A DNA stretch of 64,000 bases from Penicillium oxalicum (taxonomy: Eukaryota; Ascomycota; Eurotiomycetes; Eurotiales; Aspergillaceae). Under the pieces are notes generated by a model, which searched no databases, was not told where the DNA came from, and saw only the letters and a program-made list of their open reading frames with translations. This document shows positions 50,338 through 62,608 of this stretch, in pieces (positions within the stretch are counted from its first letter, which is position 1; every line of letters starts with the position of its first letter). A program made the position numbers and the translations under genes. The stretch covers positions 992,001-1,056,000 of the forward strand of contig NC_064650.1 of assembly GCF_001723175.1 (NCBI RefSeq), read 5' to 3'.

Positions 50338-50998
50338 CTAATGACCCTCGGTGGGGTTGGTGTTCTCGGAGGTGTCTCGGGGGCGGCTGAGGACCTCGAG
50401 CGAGCCTGTGGCGAAGTCGGAGTTAGCTTCTTGCAGCTCTGGAGGCTACTTCAACCGGGATCATGACGATGATGATGACGGTGACTGAGAGGCATGGAAG
50501 AAGACGTACGCTGGATGATGTTCAAAGAAGAGTGCCTCTTGCCATCGGCATCCTCATAGGAGCGCATGCTCGCATCACCCTCGAGATAGACCAGAGTACT
50601 TGAGTTCGGAGAAAAAAAAAGAATGTCAGCTTTCTGATTTCATTCATTGGCAATCCTGGACTTCCTCAACTGCAACGCATATGATCCGAATGAGCTCTCA
50701 ATACATACCCCTTGGGCAGACCCATAATAAAGTCCCGCTGGGATCCCTCGGGCAGGAAGCTCGCCACGCGGAACCAGCTTGTCTGCCGGTTCTCCCTGGA
50801 GCCATGGGAAGTGCCGATAGTGTACTTGATGATGTCTTGCCCGGAAGCAGTCGATTGCAATTCAGGCTCGTTGGCGAGACGGCCGGTGATGATCATGCGG
50901 GCAACGGAGCGCGAGGCGGAGGAGCTGAAGCCACGCGAGGCCTGGGCAGCGGTGCGGGCAAGGCCCAGGGATGGGCGCAGAGAAGTAAATGCGGACAT
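50338..50998 (-). CDS. rim1: Mitochondrial single-stranded DNA-binding protein (Rim1-like)
   Basis: This is an OB-fold protein that coats single-stranded mitochondrial DNA during replication. Exons 50998-50709, 50598-50510 and 50405-50338 give 447 bases (148 residues), the typical size. The N-terminus (about 35 residues, Arg/Ser/Ala-rich, with RGFSSSASRS) is a mitochondrial presequence. The OB fold follows: MIITGRLANEPELQ, YTIGTSHGSRENRQTSWFRV, TLVYLEGDASMRSYEDADGK and LNIIQR. Splice phases agree across both introns, and the short last exon ends in a Thr/Asn/Pro-rich tail. Confidence 0.93.
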
Positions 50999-51959
50999 GG
51001 TTCAGCTTTGATTGATGACAATTGAGTATGCCAGTCGTGTCAATGTTGTAGAAATCAAGTAGACTTGTCGGGAATCGATGTAAGTTCGGTGCAAAAGACG
51101 CCGACGCGGAACGCGCGCGGAAGAGCCCAGTCATGTGATCTCCCATGCCGTCGAGGTCTATTGCTCTAGATACGTATGCATCATTACGTTTCTTTTCTCT
51201 GTACAATTAAAAGGACCAGCCAGCCTCACGTAGACTCGGTCTACCAGTCACACATGGTACTGGAGTCCCCTCAAACCAAACCTTCAGCCATGTCGGAAAA
51301 AATGAGCCGGCGCGAGAAGCCGCAATTGGATCGGGGTTTCTAAAAACACAACAATTTCACCAGAGGCCGTGAGAACAGACAAGAAAGAGGCTTTCCGTCC
51401 TATTCCCTCGCTGCCCAACTTCTCTGTAGATTCGAGGTCAGCGATTTCTCAGCCGTCATACTCCGCATAATCCCTCGCCAATCTCCTCAATGTGCCACCA
51501 TCCATATGCGGAGGACTATAATCTCCCGCACTAGACGTTATGGCTTGACGGACGTGATAGTGCAGTCCTACCGACTCATGGTCAAGGAGTGATGGTACGG
51601 TTCCCCACTCGATCTGGATCACCACTCTGCAAAATATCGCGTACGACAAGGTATACTCACATTGTTCGATATTGAAAAATCGCTCAGGCTGTTTATGTGA
51701 GGACCACTGATCAGCTCAGGCCGCTCAGAGGCGAAATCAATTCTATTCAGTAAGCAAAAGGCGGCAAGGATCGAGCATTCAACCGGCAGAGAATAGCAAA
51801 GGAGTGGCAGAGGAAGTCCGCTATATTGACAGGTACCTAGAATGGACTGTATCTTTGGGAATCTATATGGATGATGCGACTCTGTGTATGGATTGAGACA
51901 TGGGCCTCAATTGTCAATATATCAAATCACGAGCAGCCACAGATAGCTAGTCTTCGATC

Positions 51960-52260
51960 CACGGGATGGTCTAGCTAGACTGAGTTCTACTGGGACAGAC
52001 TAGTCATTAGGATTTCCATTTGAATTGAATGGATTTTGTCAGAGGTGAATTAAGAAGTATATAGCAGTTTGCCAAAAAAAAACAAACAAACAAAAATAAA
52101 ATAGAAATAGAAATAGAAACTAAGACCAGTGCTATTATAGATATTAGGCCAAATAATAGGTGAGAACCGAGTAGGGTTCTTCCTATTGATGGAACACAAG
52201 AGGGAAAATAATAGAATCAGTCGAGCGAGGGTGAACGATGAGGCGTTCTTCAATTAGGGA
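51960..52260. other. AT-rich patch
   Basis: This stretch is much richer in A, T and TA steps than its surroundings. It includes AAAC and AAATAG short tandem units around 52073-52120. It could be a decayed, RIP-altered repeat or simply a structural spacer. There is no coding signal. Confidence 0.4.
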
Positions 52261-53405
52261 TTAAACATGGCCTCTCATCAAGTTGGACAACATGTAACTA
52301 TCCTCTTCCAGCACTCACTGCTGTGCATGCCCGACATCAATAGGGACCTCGACCGCATCCATTACTACCATGTGTACCAGCAGATATGCACAGGCTGAAC
52401 GGCTGCTCAGGTTAGTCACATAGTGAAACATCCGCCTCGCAAGCAGTAAGTTCCGCATTATCATCCACCAGTAAAAGGCATCCATATACCAGGAACTTGG
52501 GCTCGGCTCCGTAGGCTTCTACTGTGAACAAAAGTCGTCCCCATCATTGATTAATGGTCATTCAAACGATATTCCCCATCATTGTGCTCGTCTCTGCTCC
52601 CATCAGAATCTTGAGGCTAAAAATTGAAGGAGAACAGGTACAACGGAGCTCCGGCCCCCTTTTCAAAATCGAAACCGAGGACTCTGCAGCCGACGAAATC
52701 GAGTAAAAGATATTGCAAAGATTTTTCGAAAGCTCTCTCTCTCTCTTTCTCTCTTTATTTATTTTAAAAAAAATATTTACTTTGGCATGATCGTGATACT
52801 TCTAATCGAAATCTTCAAAGCCGAAGTTGCCATTTGAATCAGTCATCTGCCGTCTGAATGATCACGCTAGGATAGGTATATGCACAGCCACTGATCTAGC
52901 GATACTCTCATTCCAGCTCTTCAAGTTGCATTGTGTTCCCGTATATTTGGGGTTGTATCGGAGGAAATGTCTCGTAAGACCCCCGTCATCTTTATTGGAA
53001 AGCTGCCGTGAAGCGTGACACCAAAAAGTCCCAGTGATTTGTATGAAATCAGCGGCGCGAGATACTGGCTTCTGTAGGCGAAAGGAGATGTTTCGCTTGA
53101 ACTCGTCTCAAATAAGCTCAGACCTGATGGAAAAGACGACGACCCTGGCTCATTCTTTCCATGAGACGTGCTCATATCAGTTACTTACACCCGTCACGGA
53201 TAACGCTCGAGCTTGGCGCGCAAGTAGCGAGCGGGCTAGAACCCAGTCACCCAGATGTCTTGATAATCTTGAATGCAAGATTTGACAGTCAAGGACAATT
53301 TTATAGAAGACCATGCAATATCCAAATCAACAGACACTAGAACATAGGTCATGGCCAGGCCGAATATCCTAGATCCTAGGTACCCGAGTAGGAACACGAA
53401 TCTAA

Positions 53406-54278
53406 TCAAGATCGCCCGCAACGGATTTCACATATTGGATCAATGGAAACAAAGCCACAAGCTCCTCTACTCTGGAATGTCGGCCTTCGCAACTCACTAT
53501 GTATGTGCATGGCACATTGATATCCGGTGGTCACCTTGAACAGTGTCTGATCACCCACACGCAGACGAACCACGAGATCCAGCGATCCCGCCCCAGACGG
53601 ACGAATTGTCCCAAGTTCCACGCGGTCCAGTGATGTGATCTGGTCCTCGATGAACAGCGGACCGGATTTTGGGATCAAATCGATAATCGCAAGACGGGGC
53701 GTAACTAGCACGGCAGGCCTTCCATGGAAAAGGGATCGCGAAAGTGGAGATGCCGCTCCTCTTTGGCTCCGTTGTGGTGCTCCAAAGCCCTGACGGACCG
53801 CCCGTGCGGCGGTCATCCCGACAGCATAAAGTGGGTGTCGTGGGTGTTTTTGATAGACCTCTTCCTCTCCGCCCCCCGTTTCAGCAACAGTGGGTGGGAT
53901 CCAGTGATCTTGTTTGTCTATTGTCAAACAGAGGGTTGTATTTTGCGTCATACAAGGAACACGAGATTTAGTCTTTGGCCCGACACTTGGCGCCGTGTTT
54001 GACGTTTGATGTACGAGGTCGGGGTGTGGGAGGTAGATCCGGACGGAGGGGGACCTGAAAGCCCTTTTGAGATGGACAGGGAACGTGGTCCTCCTCTTGA
54101 AACGGACGGCCAAGGTGACGTGCCCCGCTGGAAAGTCGTCGGTCTGGGCTCGTATCCAGGTGAATCCATGGACATGGAATTCATGGAGGGTGTTGATCCG
54201 AGGAGATGTTCCTTGCTGGAAGACTCGTTGTGATAGCCTTTTCTGAATGGTGGATATCACCGCAGGCGTACAGATCTC
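53406..54278 (-). other. Uninterrupted 291-codon reading frame of unknown status
   Basis: The minus strand is open from 54278 to the stop at 53406. The first ATG is at 53951 (181 residues), and the frame upstream begins right after a CCGTAG that could serve as an intron acceptor. The product shows no domain I recognise. The most protein-like part is near the end (RLAIIDLIPKSG, RVELGTIRPSGAGSLDLVVRL). A frame this long is unlikely in random noncoding DNA of this composition, yet both strands are partly open. It may be a lineage-specific gene, a remnant or chance. Confidence 0.3.
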
Positions 54279-55554
54279 CTACGGCCTGATGAGCCCCCCA
54301 TGTGAAAGAGAAGAGAAGAGGGAAATCAGTGCTGCGGGCATTCAATTTTCGAGGGAGATGCGGATGGCTGTCCGGGGAGAAGATTGCCGACAGAAGCGCC
54401 GTGAATGTAAATTAAGGATAGTTTTATGAATACTACGACGGTGAAATATAACTCAATAGGTCAGTTCCGCGATTTTTGCACCTGCCACCTGCAAATTGCC
54501 CCGTGTTTGATACGATGGATGCAGTCTCCGTCGCTGTCGATTGAGAGATTACGGATGAGCCATTGGAATATCCTAGCATTTGATTCACCATTGAGAGGCT
54601 AGAGAACAGTCCATGGTTGGTCTCATCATCTTTCTAGACCCCTCAAGCCCCCGACCGAGATCAAAAAGAAGGGGAATGGAAAGGAGACAGAACGTCTCCC
54701 AACCCCGAAAACTCAATTCTCCGCTCCAGAGGCCGACGGTGGGGTGCATAAAGAGAGGAGCCATTTCGTGACCACCGAATCACAAGATGGCCTCTGGGAT
54801 GGTGGTGGTGGAGTATGGATCATGCTTTCACCTCCACAGAACTTGTCCACCGGTTGCCGACCTGCGTTCTCTCCATTTCCCTCGCCCCCCTCCCTCTCCC
54901 CTGAATTTTGACAGGACGTTCAAGCCAGACTATTCAATTGGTCTCGGTATGAATGTGGAAAGTCTTCTTGCTTTGCCGTCATCACTAGCAGTATTTCTAA
55001 AACAGAGGTCTGTGAAGGTGGAGACACAAACTCTTCCCCCTCCGGCCTGGAAATCAGGATCAGAAGAGTTCACTTTGAGTCAGATCTGTACTCGGCATTC
55101 ATCTATCAGTGGCAGCCAAACGTACTTATGCGCATTGCGTGGTCCAACACGCTAGCATCCTTCCGCTGTCGAAGGTTTGACTCGAGCCCAACGGGGGAAA
55201 GCCAAGACGCTTGATCGAACAGCCGAGCCCATTAGCCACTCCACTGGGACCTCAGACTGCACAGTGAACCATCTCTTAACGTGCTCGCAGGGTCAACGTG
55301 AAACCGTAGACTAGTGACCCAGCCGCATGGCCGCGCCCGTGCTTCCCGTTGTGCAGGTGCCTGGTCGTGGTGCGTTACGAGTTGGACCTGAGCTTTTGTG
55401 GGCAAGTGGTCTCAGAAGATGGTGCCGATAGCGAGGGGGAACAGGAAATCAGACTGGCTCTCTCTCTCTTCTGGTCTGAATAGCCCGAGACCACATTGAA
55501 GCCGAGAATAATCGCATCGACCGGAAGCGTTATAAGTGGATTGGCTGTGTACAG

Positions 55555-55572
55555 CCCCCCCCCCCCCCCCCC
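55555..55572. repeat. Run of 18 C
   Basis: One of several long C or G runs confined to noncoding parts of the window. Confidence 0.85.
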
Positions 55573-58500
55573 TCTCACCTTCTCCTTGGCTCCGCTATTT
55601 CTCCAGGGCCAACCTCCGTTGAAGTCGATGCAGTTGCACCTCTTTCACGAGAGTCGACATGATCGAGGGAAGGGTTGCTCCGATTGAGGACGATTTTAAG
55701 CATCTCTGTGTCGCGGCCAAAATTTTCCGCGCTGTCCGCGGTCCTACCGGGAGCCCTGCCTCATGTCTATCGTGCGTAATGATCTAGACCTTTCTGGGAC
55801 TGCGAGAGTCTTAGGAGTTTCTCCCCCCTCCTGCCCAAAAGAAGATAGGAAATTGAATAAAATCCGCTTGAACATCGATCGCGAAAAAAAAACACCAAAA
55901 AAAAAAAAAAAAGCCTCAATGGTTACGACCACATAAGTTGCAAGTCGGCCAAGTCTGAAAGATACGGATTGTTGGTCGCGAATGTGACCTCCGGTGATTC
56001 TGCATCGATTCCGAATAAACAATCACCCTTGGATAAGATGACAGACGAAAGATCTGGTCTTTCTTCCACGAAAAAGGAAGTTCGCATGATGCAGGTCGGG
56101 TGCCTGTCCCTTGCAGTTGCATCGCCGGTGCTAGTGCTGACTCGGCTATTCCTCCGCAACCAAACGATGCACACACACGGCAGGGTACACCACGACTCGA
56201 TCTTCTAGCACGAGGGGGAAAGACGAGCGAGTTGAGGGGGGGGGGGCTACGGCAACGGCCCAAACTATGGTTCACCAGTTCTCTTGACTCAAGACAGAAA
56301 GATCAGAACAAATAAGAGAGTACCCGCAGACTCTCGAAGGGAACACGAAGCGGTAGATACCATTCTCTGACATCACACTGGCGCGTTCCTAGCCTTTTGA
56401 CCATTCCAGGCCAAGGGCTAGGAGAGAGTTTTACACGAACCCTAGCGTGCACTCCGTCCAGTCTTTGGGGTGTGTTAACAGCGCAGCTGTCCCTGTCAGA
56501 AGAACAGGTCCAGCAAGCCAAGTGGCCCTCAGGGTTTGGAGGTTCCCTGGTCCAGCGCGGGGCAAGTATCATCGCGACGAAGATCCAAGGGCGCTGCGGA
56601 GTCGACCATGGTCGGAGATGCTTGATCATGTATCTTACAATTCTTATGGGCCAGATCCAGCTTGGGTTGACAGGGCTCATGGGAATCTTCTTGGGTTTTT
56701 AGTTCACGTGCATCCTGGTGGGATCATGACATCAAGCCGAGTTCTGGAAGGTATCAGAGAAGGGTTGTGTTCTAGAAACCATAGAACACGCGTCGATGGA
56801 AGCATGGATCTGTCACTGGTGGGGGAGGGCATTTGTGTGCCGTGCCACCTGACTGAATCCAGTTGACCCTCCCCTCACTGGGTTACTCAAAGGACCCCAG
56901 TCGCCATAGTGCACAAGGGCACAATGGATGTACCTTGTATGAGAACACAACTGGAACTTCTTACTTGGCCTTACACTATACACTTGTGTACTAGAATAAT
57001 GTCCTCGAAGTATACACGAGGGATATTCTTGCCTATATTCAAGTCCTCCCCCCCCCCACCTGCATATACCGTGCATGGCTGCATAATAGGCGTTGTCCGT
57101 GCGCAACCATGGCTTAGAGGAGATACCACTCATCACTCGGTATTCTCAAATGCTTGATGCCACAAAGCGATTGAGACTAGGTGGCAAGATTTTGGCCATC
57201 GATCGCCCCCGGATTCCTCTTCCCCCTTATTCTCCCTCCCCCCACCTCGATGTATCCCAATTGATGGGTGGGAACACAAGTGCCTGTCAAAAGGTCACAT
57301 AATGATGAAATTGACAGGATGCAGCGTCCACCATGATAGATATTGGCGGGACATAATCTGCCGTGTAGGCGTGGAACTGTCCTGTCGCGCTGCTTACGGT
57401 GGCACGGCCCGATTGATATCCGTAGCCGTGATCTGGCGGTGGTAGGTGCAGTCAGCAGCAAGATTGGATCCTTCCAGACCATGCATCCTATCCATATTGG
57501 TCTGGTGTCCGATGTTTAGTGTCGCCTCGCAAGGGAGCATCCTCAAGGTGGACAGCGGCCACGGGGATGATAAGTATCGTGGGCGCGGAGACTGAGCTTC
57601 ACATGCTCCGGATCGACTGAGAGATTGTTCGAAGGGCTTGGCGATTGTTGTATGGGGAGAACTACCCGCAGTTGATAAGACCACCTTCCGTTGGCGTGCA
57701 TGATGCTTTTGGTGCATTGAAAGGCAACTTTGCAGCATCCACTGGTCATTGCATCTCTCCGCCTTACAGTCGCCCGTTGCCTTGAGATCCTCGCCTTTCG
57801 CATGAGCGCACACTAGATATAAACAGACATCCCTAAATGGCAAACAGTCATGACTCCACCGGCCGCGAAGGACAACCGTCGGGAGGTCCGAACGGTCAGA
57901 GTGCAGCGAAGGGCTTTCTCTCAAATGCTCAGGTCCTCTGGTGTCCGACTCCACGAATGGGTGGTCTAAACCCTAGAATCGTGGTCGATTCGAGCCAACA
58001 AGAGCCAAGCATATCCGACCGCGTCAAGACCAGCCGATAACCATCGCTGGTACCTTCTTTTTCTTACCTCCCCCTCTTCAGTTCCCCCTTAGTGAATCCC
58101 CCCTCCTCTGTCCTCTGCCACTAATTTACTTTGAGTCCCAGTGCTCATCTTTCCAAACCTTGAGAATGCGTTTGCATTGCTTCAGAAGGTTCGCTTCTAT
58201 TGAAAGGGGACGTGCTTTTTTGGCTTCTACTGTGCCTCCACTTTCGAATACTGGAAGAGGAAGCACAGGTACTAGCGTCAGGCGAAAAAAAAAAGAAAAA
58301 GAACTCGACCACCCCCCCTCTCTTTCCTCCCCCCTCTGCCACCAAGATTGAATGAGTTCAACTGTTTCAAAGCCAGTCCGGTTCACGAAGCGTACAATCA
58401 ACTCCATCCCCAATAGTTCCTGGCACTCGTAAGGCGTTACAGCTGGAAAAATCGTCCTGGCCACCGGCTGGACGGCCCGTTCTCCTTCTTCCAAGTCATG

Positions 58501-59093
58501 GTTCCCAGTTGATTCCTATCTTCTTATTTTTTTTTTTTTTTTTAATTTTGGTTTCCCTCTTTATTCCCTTTTCCCTTTGAGCGGTCCGTTCAGGGGTCCT
58601 CGTTATGGGTCATATTTTACCCTCTTGGGCGGACCTCAAACTTGGCGTCTGGACTCCGATTCGCTGCCTAAACACCCGTGGCCGAGCGGATCCTATCGTC
58701 CATCGAGTCCAGTACATCTGAGCAGTAAAACTGAACAGACCTGAGGAGGGACGACTGTACGGCTACGTAAGTCTGTGCATTGTATGATTGTACGGTATCT
58801 CCGTTAGTCTCTGGTCGCATCTAGAGCTCAATGGGGGCCTCGCCCAGATTGCCGGCATCGAGCACTGGAACCCATTGATCAATCCCGCTCCCAAGGCTCC
58901 ACTGGATGGAGGATAGCCCGAACTAATGAGACCACACGAGCCAGCAAGAATCCTTAAACCGTGGAGATTATCCAAGAGTCCGGCCACCGACCGCCCCGCT
59001 CAAACATCTCCGAGCTTGTCAGGTTCGAGACGAGCGAGGGAAAAGGATAAAAAAAAAGATGACAATAATCACAAAGTGGGAAAAAAATGGGAA

Positions 59094-59110
59094 GGGGGGG
59101 GGGGGGGGGG
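59094..59110. repeat. Run of 17 G
   Basis: This lies in a purine-rich stretch about 580 bases before the urc4 start codon. Confidence 0.85.
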
Positions 59111-59576
59111 AGGGAATATGAATTTGGAAACGAAAAAGGGAAAGAAAAAAATACGACTTGTTCAATGGAGACGAGACACTAGATTGGTAATTTGATTTTC
59201 ATCTTTCTCCCTCAAATGGCTAGAGAAGATTATTATTGATGACGGATTCTTCTCGTGGCTGGACTGCTCACTTTTTCCTTTTTCCTTTCTCTCTTTCTTC
59301 GTGCATGAATATTGCCCGTGAGATTGTGGCATCGGACTTCCGCACGAATCGCCCACCAGTTCTCTGTCTCCCTCGCGCGCCCGTGGGAACCAAGTGCTGA
59401 TAATTGAGGCGATCACTACGAGCCCCTGGACCAAGCGGTGCTCGATCCCGTTCTCCAAGACCCCGAGGTGGACAGCAAAATTGCCGGAAGAGGAACGACG
59501 AATCGCGCCAAACGGAAAGACTCTTTGGTGAGCCAGAGCTAGATCGAGTCGAACTTGACGATTGACCGACTCAAGT

Positions 59577-59640
59577 GGCTCTCTCCTCTCTTTCTCTCTC
59601 TCCCTCCCTCCCTCTCTCTTTATCTCTCGCTCTCGCTCTA
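59577..59640 (+). promoter_or_regulatory. CT-rich tract before urc4
   Basis: An almost pure pyrimidine tract ends about 50 bases upstream of the start codon at 59688. Such tracts commonly mark the core promoter or transcription start in filamentous fungi. Function is inferred. Confidence 0.5.
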
Positions 59641-59687
59641 TCAAATTTGCTCCGCCGAAACGCCCTGGAAAGGGTTCACCAGACGCC

Positions 59688-61456
59688 ATGGGTCTCTTCA
59701 AACGCAACTCTAAAAACTCGGTGCAGAGCGACAGGGATGAAGAAGACTCCTTCGTTTCGGTCAACAGCGCCCGTACATCCAATACATCCTTGCGATCGCC
59801 CGGATATAAAGGCAGTGGGCTACCAGCCTCGATTCCCGAGATCCCCGTTGCAAGACCGCCCGACCCTGCATTGGACCCGGCCGCCTATCTTCGCAGCATC
59901 CATGCCGTGCGCGAGCGTACCAGTATCATCCTGGACGCCGCCAAACACAACCAATTGCAGCATTTCGATGTGGACATGAGCAAATTCAAAGTGACCGCAC
60001 AATATGTAGTTTCAATCATCAAGGTAAGATCATGGACCGATGCAGAGGGGCAACGAATGCAACCCCATGACATTTCCCATTGTACGCGCACGTGGCTAAA
60101 AGCAGATGATTTCGGGGAGTAACAGCGGGACTATGCGCCAGACTACCAAACCATTCCTCCTCACGGCCGCTGGCAGCACTTTGACGTCGGCGGTCGACCC
60201 CGTATCAACCAACTTCTTCAATCATGGCCGAGCAGCGTCGACTCGCAGGAACGCACACGCCGCCTCATCGACCTTTTCGTGGTCTCGGTCTTACTCGACG
60301 CCGGCGCCGGCACGAAATGGTCCTACAAATCGAAAGAATCCGGTAAAGTGTATTCGCGCAGCGAGGGTCTGGCCGTCGCCAGTCTGGAAATGTTCAAGTC
60401 CGGTCTTCTCAGCAGCGATCCCTCCGAGCCCTGCCAGGTGGATGGTCTCGGTCTCAGCCGGATGACGGTGGAAAAGTTAGCCAAGGGGATGCAGCACTCG
60501 GAGCAAAATCCGCTGGCCGGAATTGAAGGACGCGCTGGCCTTTTGGTGCGACTGTCCGAGGCGCTGAAACGTCAAGATTTCTTCGGTGTGGACGCCCGGC
60601 CTGGTAACATGCTTGGTAGGAATCGGCTCCCCCACCCCGTGTCATGGTTTGACCGTGTGAGATCCGGGACTGACCACTCGTACCGTCACAGATTACTTGC
60701 TCGGTCACCCGTCAACATTGGCGTCTTCTGTACCCATTGTGCCGATTACGACTCTCTGGTCCGTGTTGATGGATGGCTTCTCGTCGATTTGGCCGCCCTC
60801 CCGAACGCAGATTGACGGTGTCGCCATTGGCGATGCCTGGCCGTGTTCCCGTCTTCCGCAACCACCCGCAGTTCCCGCATGGGAAGGTATCATCCCCTTC
60901 CACAAGCTCACGCAATGGTTGTGCTACTCGATCATGGTGCCCATGTCCAAACTGATGTCGATTCATTTCGCCGGGAGTGATCTGCTGACCGGGTTGCCGG
61001 AGTACCGCAATGGAGGCCTTCTGATCGACATGGGCCTCCTGAGCCTGAAAAAGCCCGATATGGAGCGTGGTCTCAAGTCGTTCAGGGAGAATGCGCAGAT
61101 CAAGGGCCAGCCCAACATGGAAGTGGTACCTTTATTCTCCACAGATGATAATGTGATTGTGGAATGGAGAGCGGTCACCGTGGGCTTCCTGGACGAGCTG
61201 TTGGTGGAGGTGAACAAACAGCTCGGTCTCACTAGCCCCGGGGACCAGCTGACTTTGGCACAGATGCTGGAGGCTGGCACATGGAAGGTATGTATCCTGT
61301 GGCCCCTCAACTTGTCTTCGTCCTCACCTCGCCTGTCAATGACATGATCTAATCCATTTGGTTTCCGAACAGGGTGGGCGCGAGATTGCTGAGGTTTCGA
61401 GGCCGAACACCAAGGAGCCCCCCATCATGATCCGGTCTGATGGGACAGTCTTCTGA
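59688..61456 (+). CDS. urc4: Uracil catabolism protein 4 (Urc4, DUF1688)
   Basis: A DUF1688 protein. In Lachancea kluyveri, URC4 is needed for the URC route that lets cells use uracil as nitrogen source, though its exact reaction is not settled. Exons 59688-60023, 60126-60615, 60692-61287 and 61373-61456 give 1506 bases (501 residues). A Ser-rich N-terminus of about 60 residues precedes the conserved domain, with DPAAYLRSIHAVRERTSIIL, PPHGRWQHFDVGGRPRI, LLDAGAGTKWSY, GLLIDMGLL and ending in EPPIMIRSDGTVF. All junctions agree in phase. No other URC pathway gene (URC1, a GTP cyclohydrolase II-like protein) is in the window. Confidence 0.92.
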
Positions 61457-62608
61457 TGCGCCATCTCCACGAGCTCATTGACGACCACATCTGTCATGGG
61501 GAAGCGCCTTTTTTTTTCCTGCACTATTTTCCCCCCTTTGCTTTTGACATCTCTTCTCTTCTTGAGATAAGTGCTCAGTCCTGCATGATGATACGACGAC
61601 CCTGCCTTTTCATCCTCCCTTCGAGACACCACTTTTCTCGCCGACAACTTTTTCGTGACCTCTCGACTTTCTTGCCCTTTTCCCATCGGTCGTTCTGAGG
61701 GTACTGGTCTCACTTCTTTTGATTCCCTTTTTGTCTTCTTCTTCTTTCCCCTTTTCTTCTCCATCTGCTTCCAAACTCTTCTTTACATTTACCGAGACTC
61801 TTTGACATGCAATCACCTGGACATTTTTTGCAGCATGCGGCTGTTTTTTCGTTCCAATGCTGGATACCAATGTTTTTCCTTCTTGCAAACACGGATTCTA
61901 ATCCGTCCATTGCTGTATCTTCTCTCTACAACTTGTTTCAACATGTCCGCATTATCTCGTTGGATGACATTTTATGGAGCAAAATCTCTCATAAAAAAAT
62001 CACGATTCTGTATCTGCACCTGCGTTCATAGAGTTTGTCATCCTAAAGAATAGACGATGGACATGTACATCAAGTGCAGTCCATATTAGTTGTGCCACAT
62101 CTGGTAATCGCGACGACCATCAATGTCGTCATTCCGCTGCCTCGGACATGCATCGCCTCTGGCCACTAGTGCAGATCGCTCAAGGTAAGGGCCCTTTTTT
62201 GTGATTGGGTCAAGAAGTAGCGATGTCGATTTTTCCAAAATGAGCTTCTTTGAGCTTTTTGTCTCATAGCATGAACCCAGCCCTCTCAATCTCCGTAGGC
62301 TGGTGCATCGAGCGGACGCTGCCATGGCACTCCAAGTCATGTGATTGGCATCCGGCGCGAGGTTGATCCGCTCACTCCGCATTTGGAGGCCGGAGCTCTA
62401 CAGTCTCCTCTTTCTTCATTACCTCCAATTTCTTGGAGCCAAATCAATTCGTAGGCCATTTGTACTGGAACACCAAGCGGCCAATCTCCGCATCCCTCCT
62501 TCGTCTCGGCTTGCTCCTCAGAACTGTCCCGTTCGCCATCGGACCCGCCCCCGCTGTTGCGGGGCTAACCAACCGCGCTCAGCGCCAGCCCAGCAAATCG
62601 CCGCCACT
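61457..62608. other. Between urc4 and gtr1
   Basis: The 1.15 kb between two plus-strand genes should hold the urc4 3' region (T-rich, about 61500-61800) and the gtr1 promoter. The frame leading into gtr1 is open from 62345 but has no upstream in-frame ATG. Confidence 0.55.

Larger units (their letters stand above)
50999..59687. other. Long gene-poor divergent intergenic region
   Basis: The 8.7 kb between the SSB gene (-) and urc4 (+) holds no gene I can recognise. Features inside are listed separately: an AT-rich patch, a 291-codon open frame, homopolymer runs and the pyrimidine tract before urc4. Other open frames (for example 56303-56680, 56447-56866 and 57394-57954) are short or lack ATG starts, and have no domain. 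No RNA gene or transposon was recognised. Confidence 0.5.

Noticed and set aside
56303..56866. Overlapping frames of 125 and 139 codons on opposite strands
   Set aside because: Neither has recognisable motifs, and being open on both strands points to composition rather than coding.
57394..57954. 186-codon minus-strand frame
   Set aside because: It begins with a non-ATG codon, has no domain and shows no splice structure. It is within chance expectation for this window.
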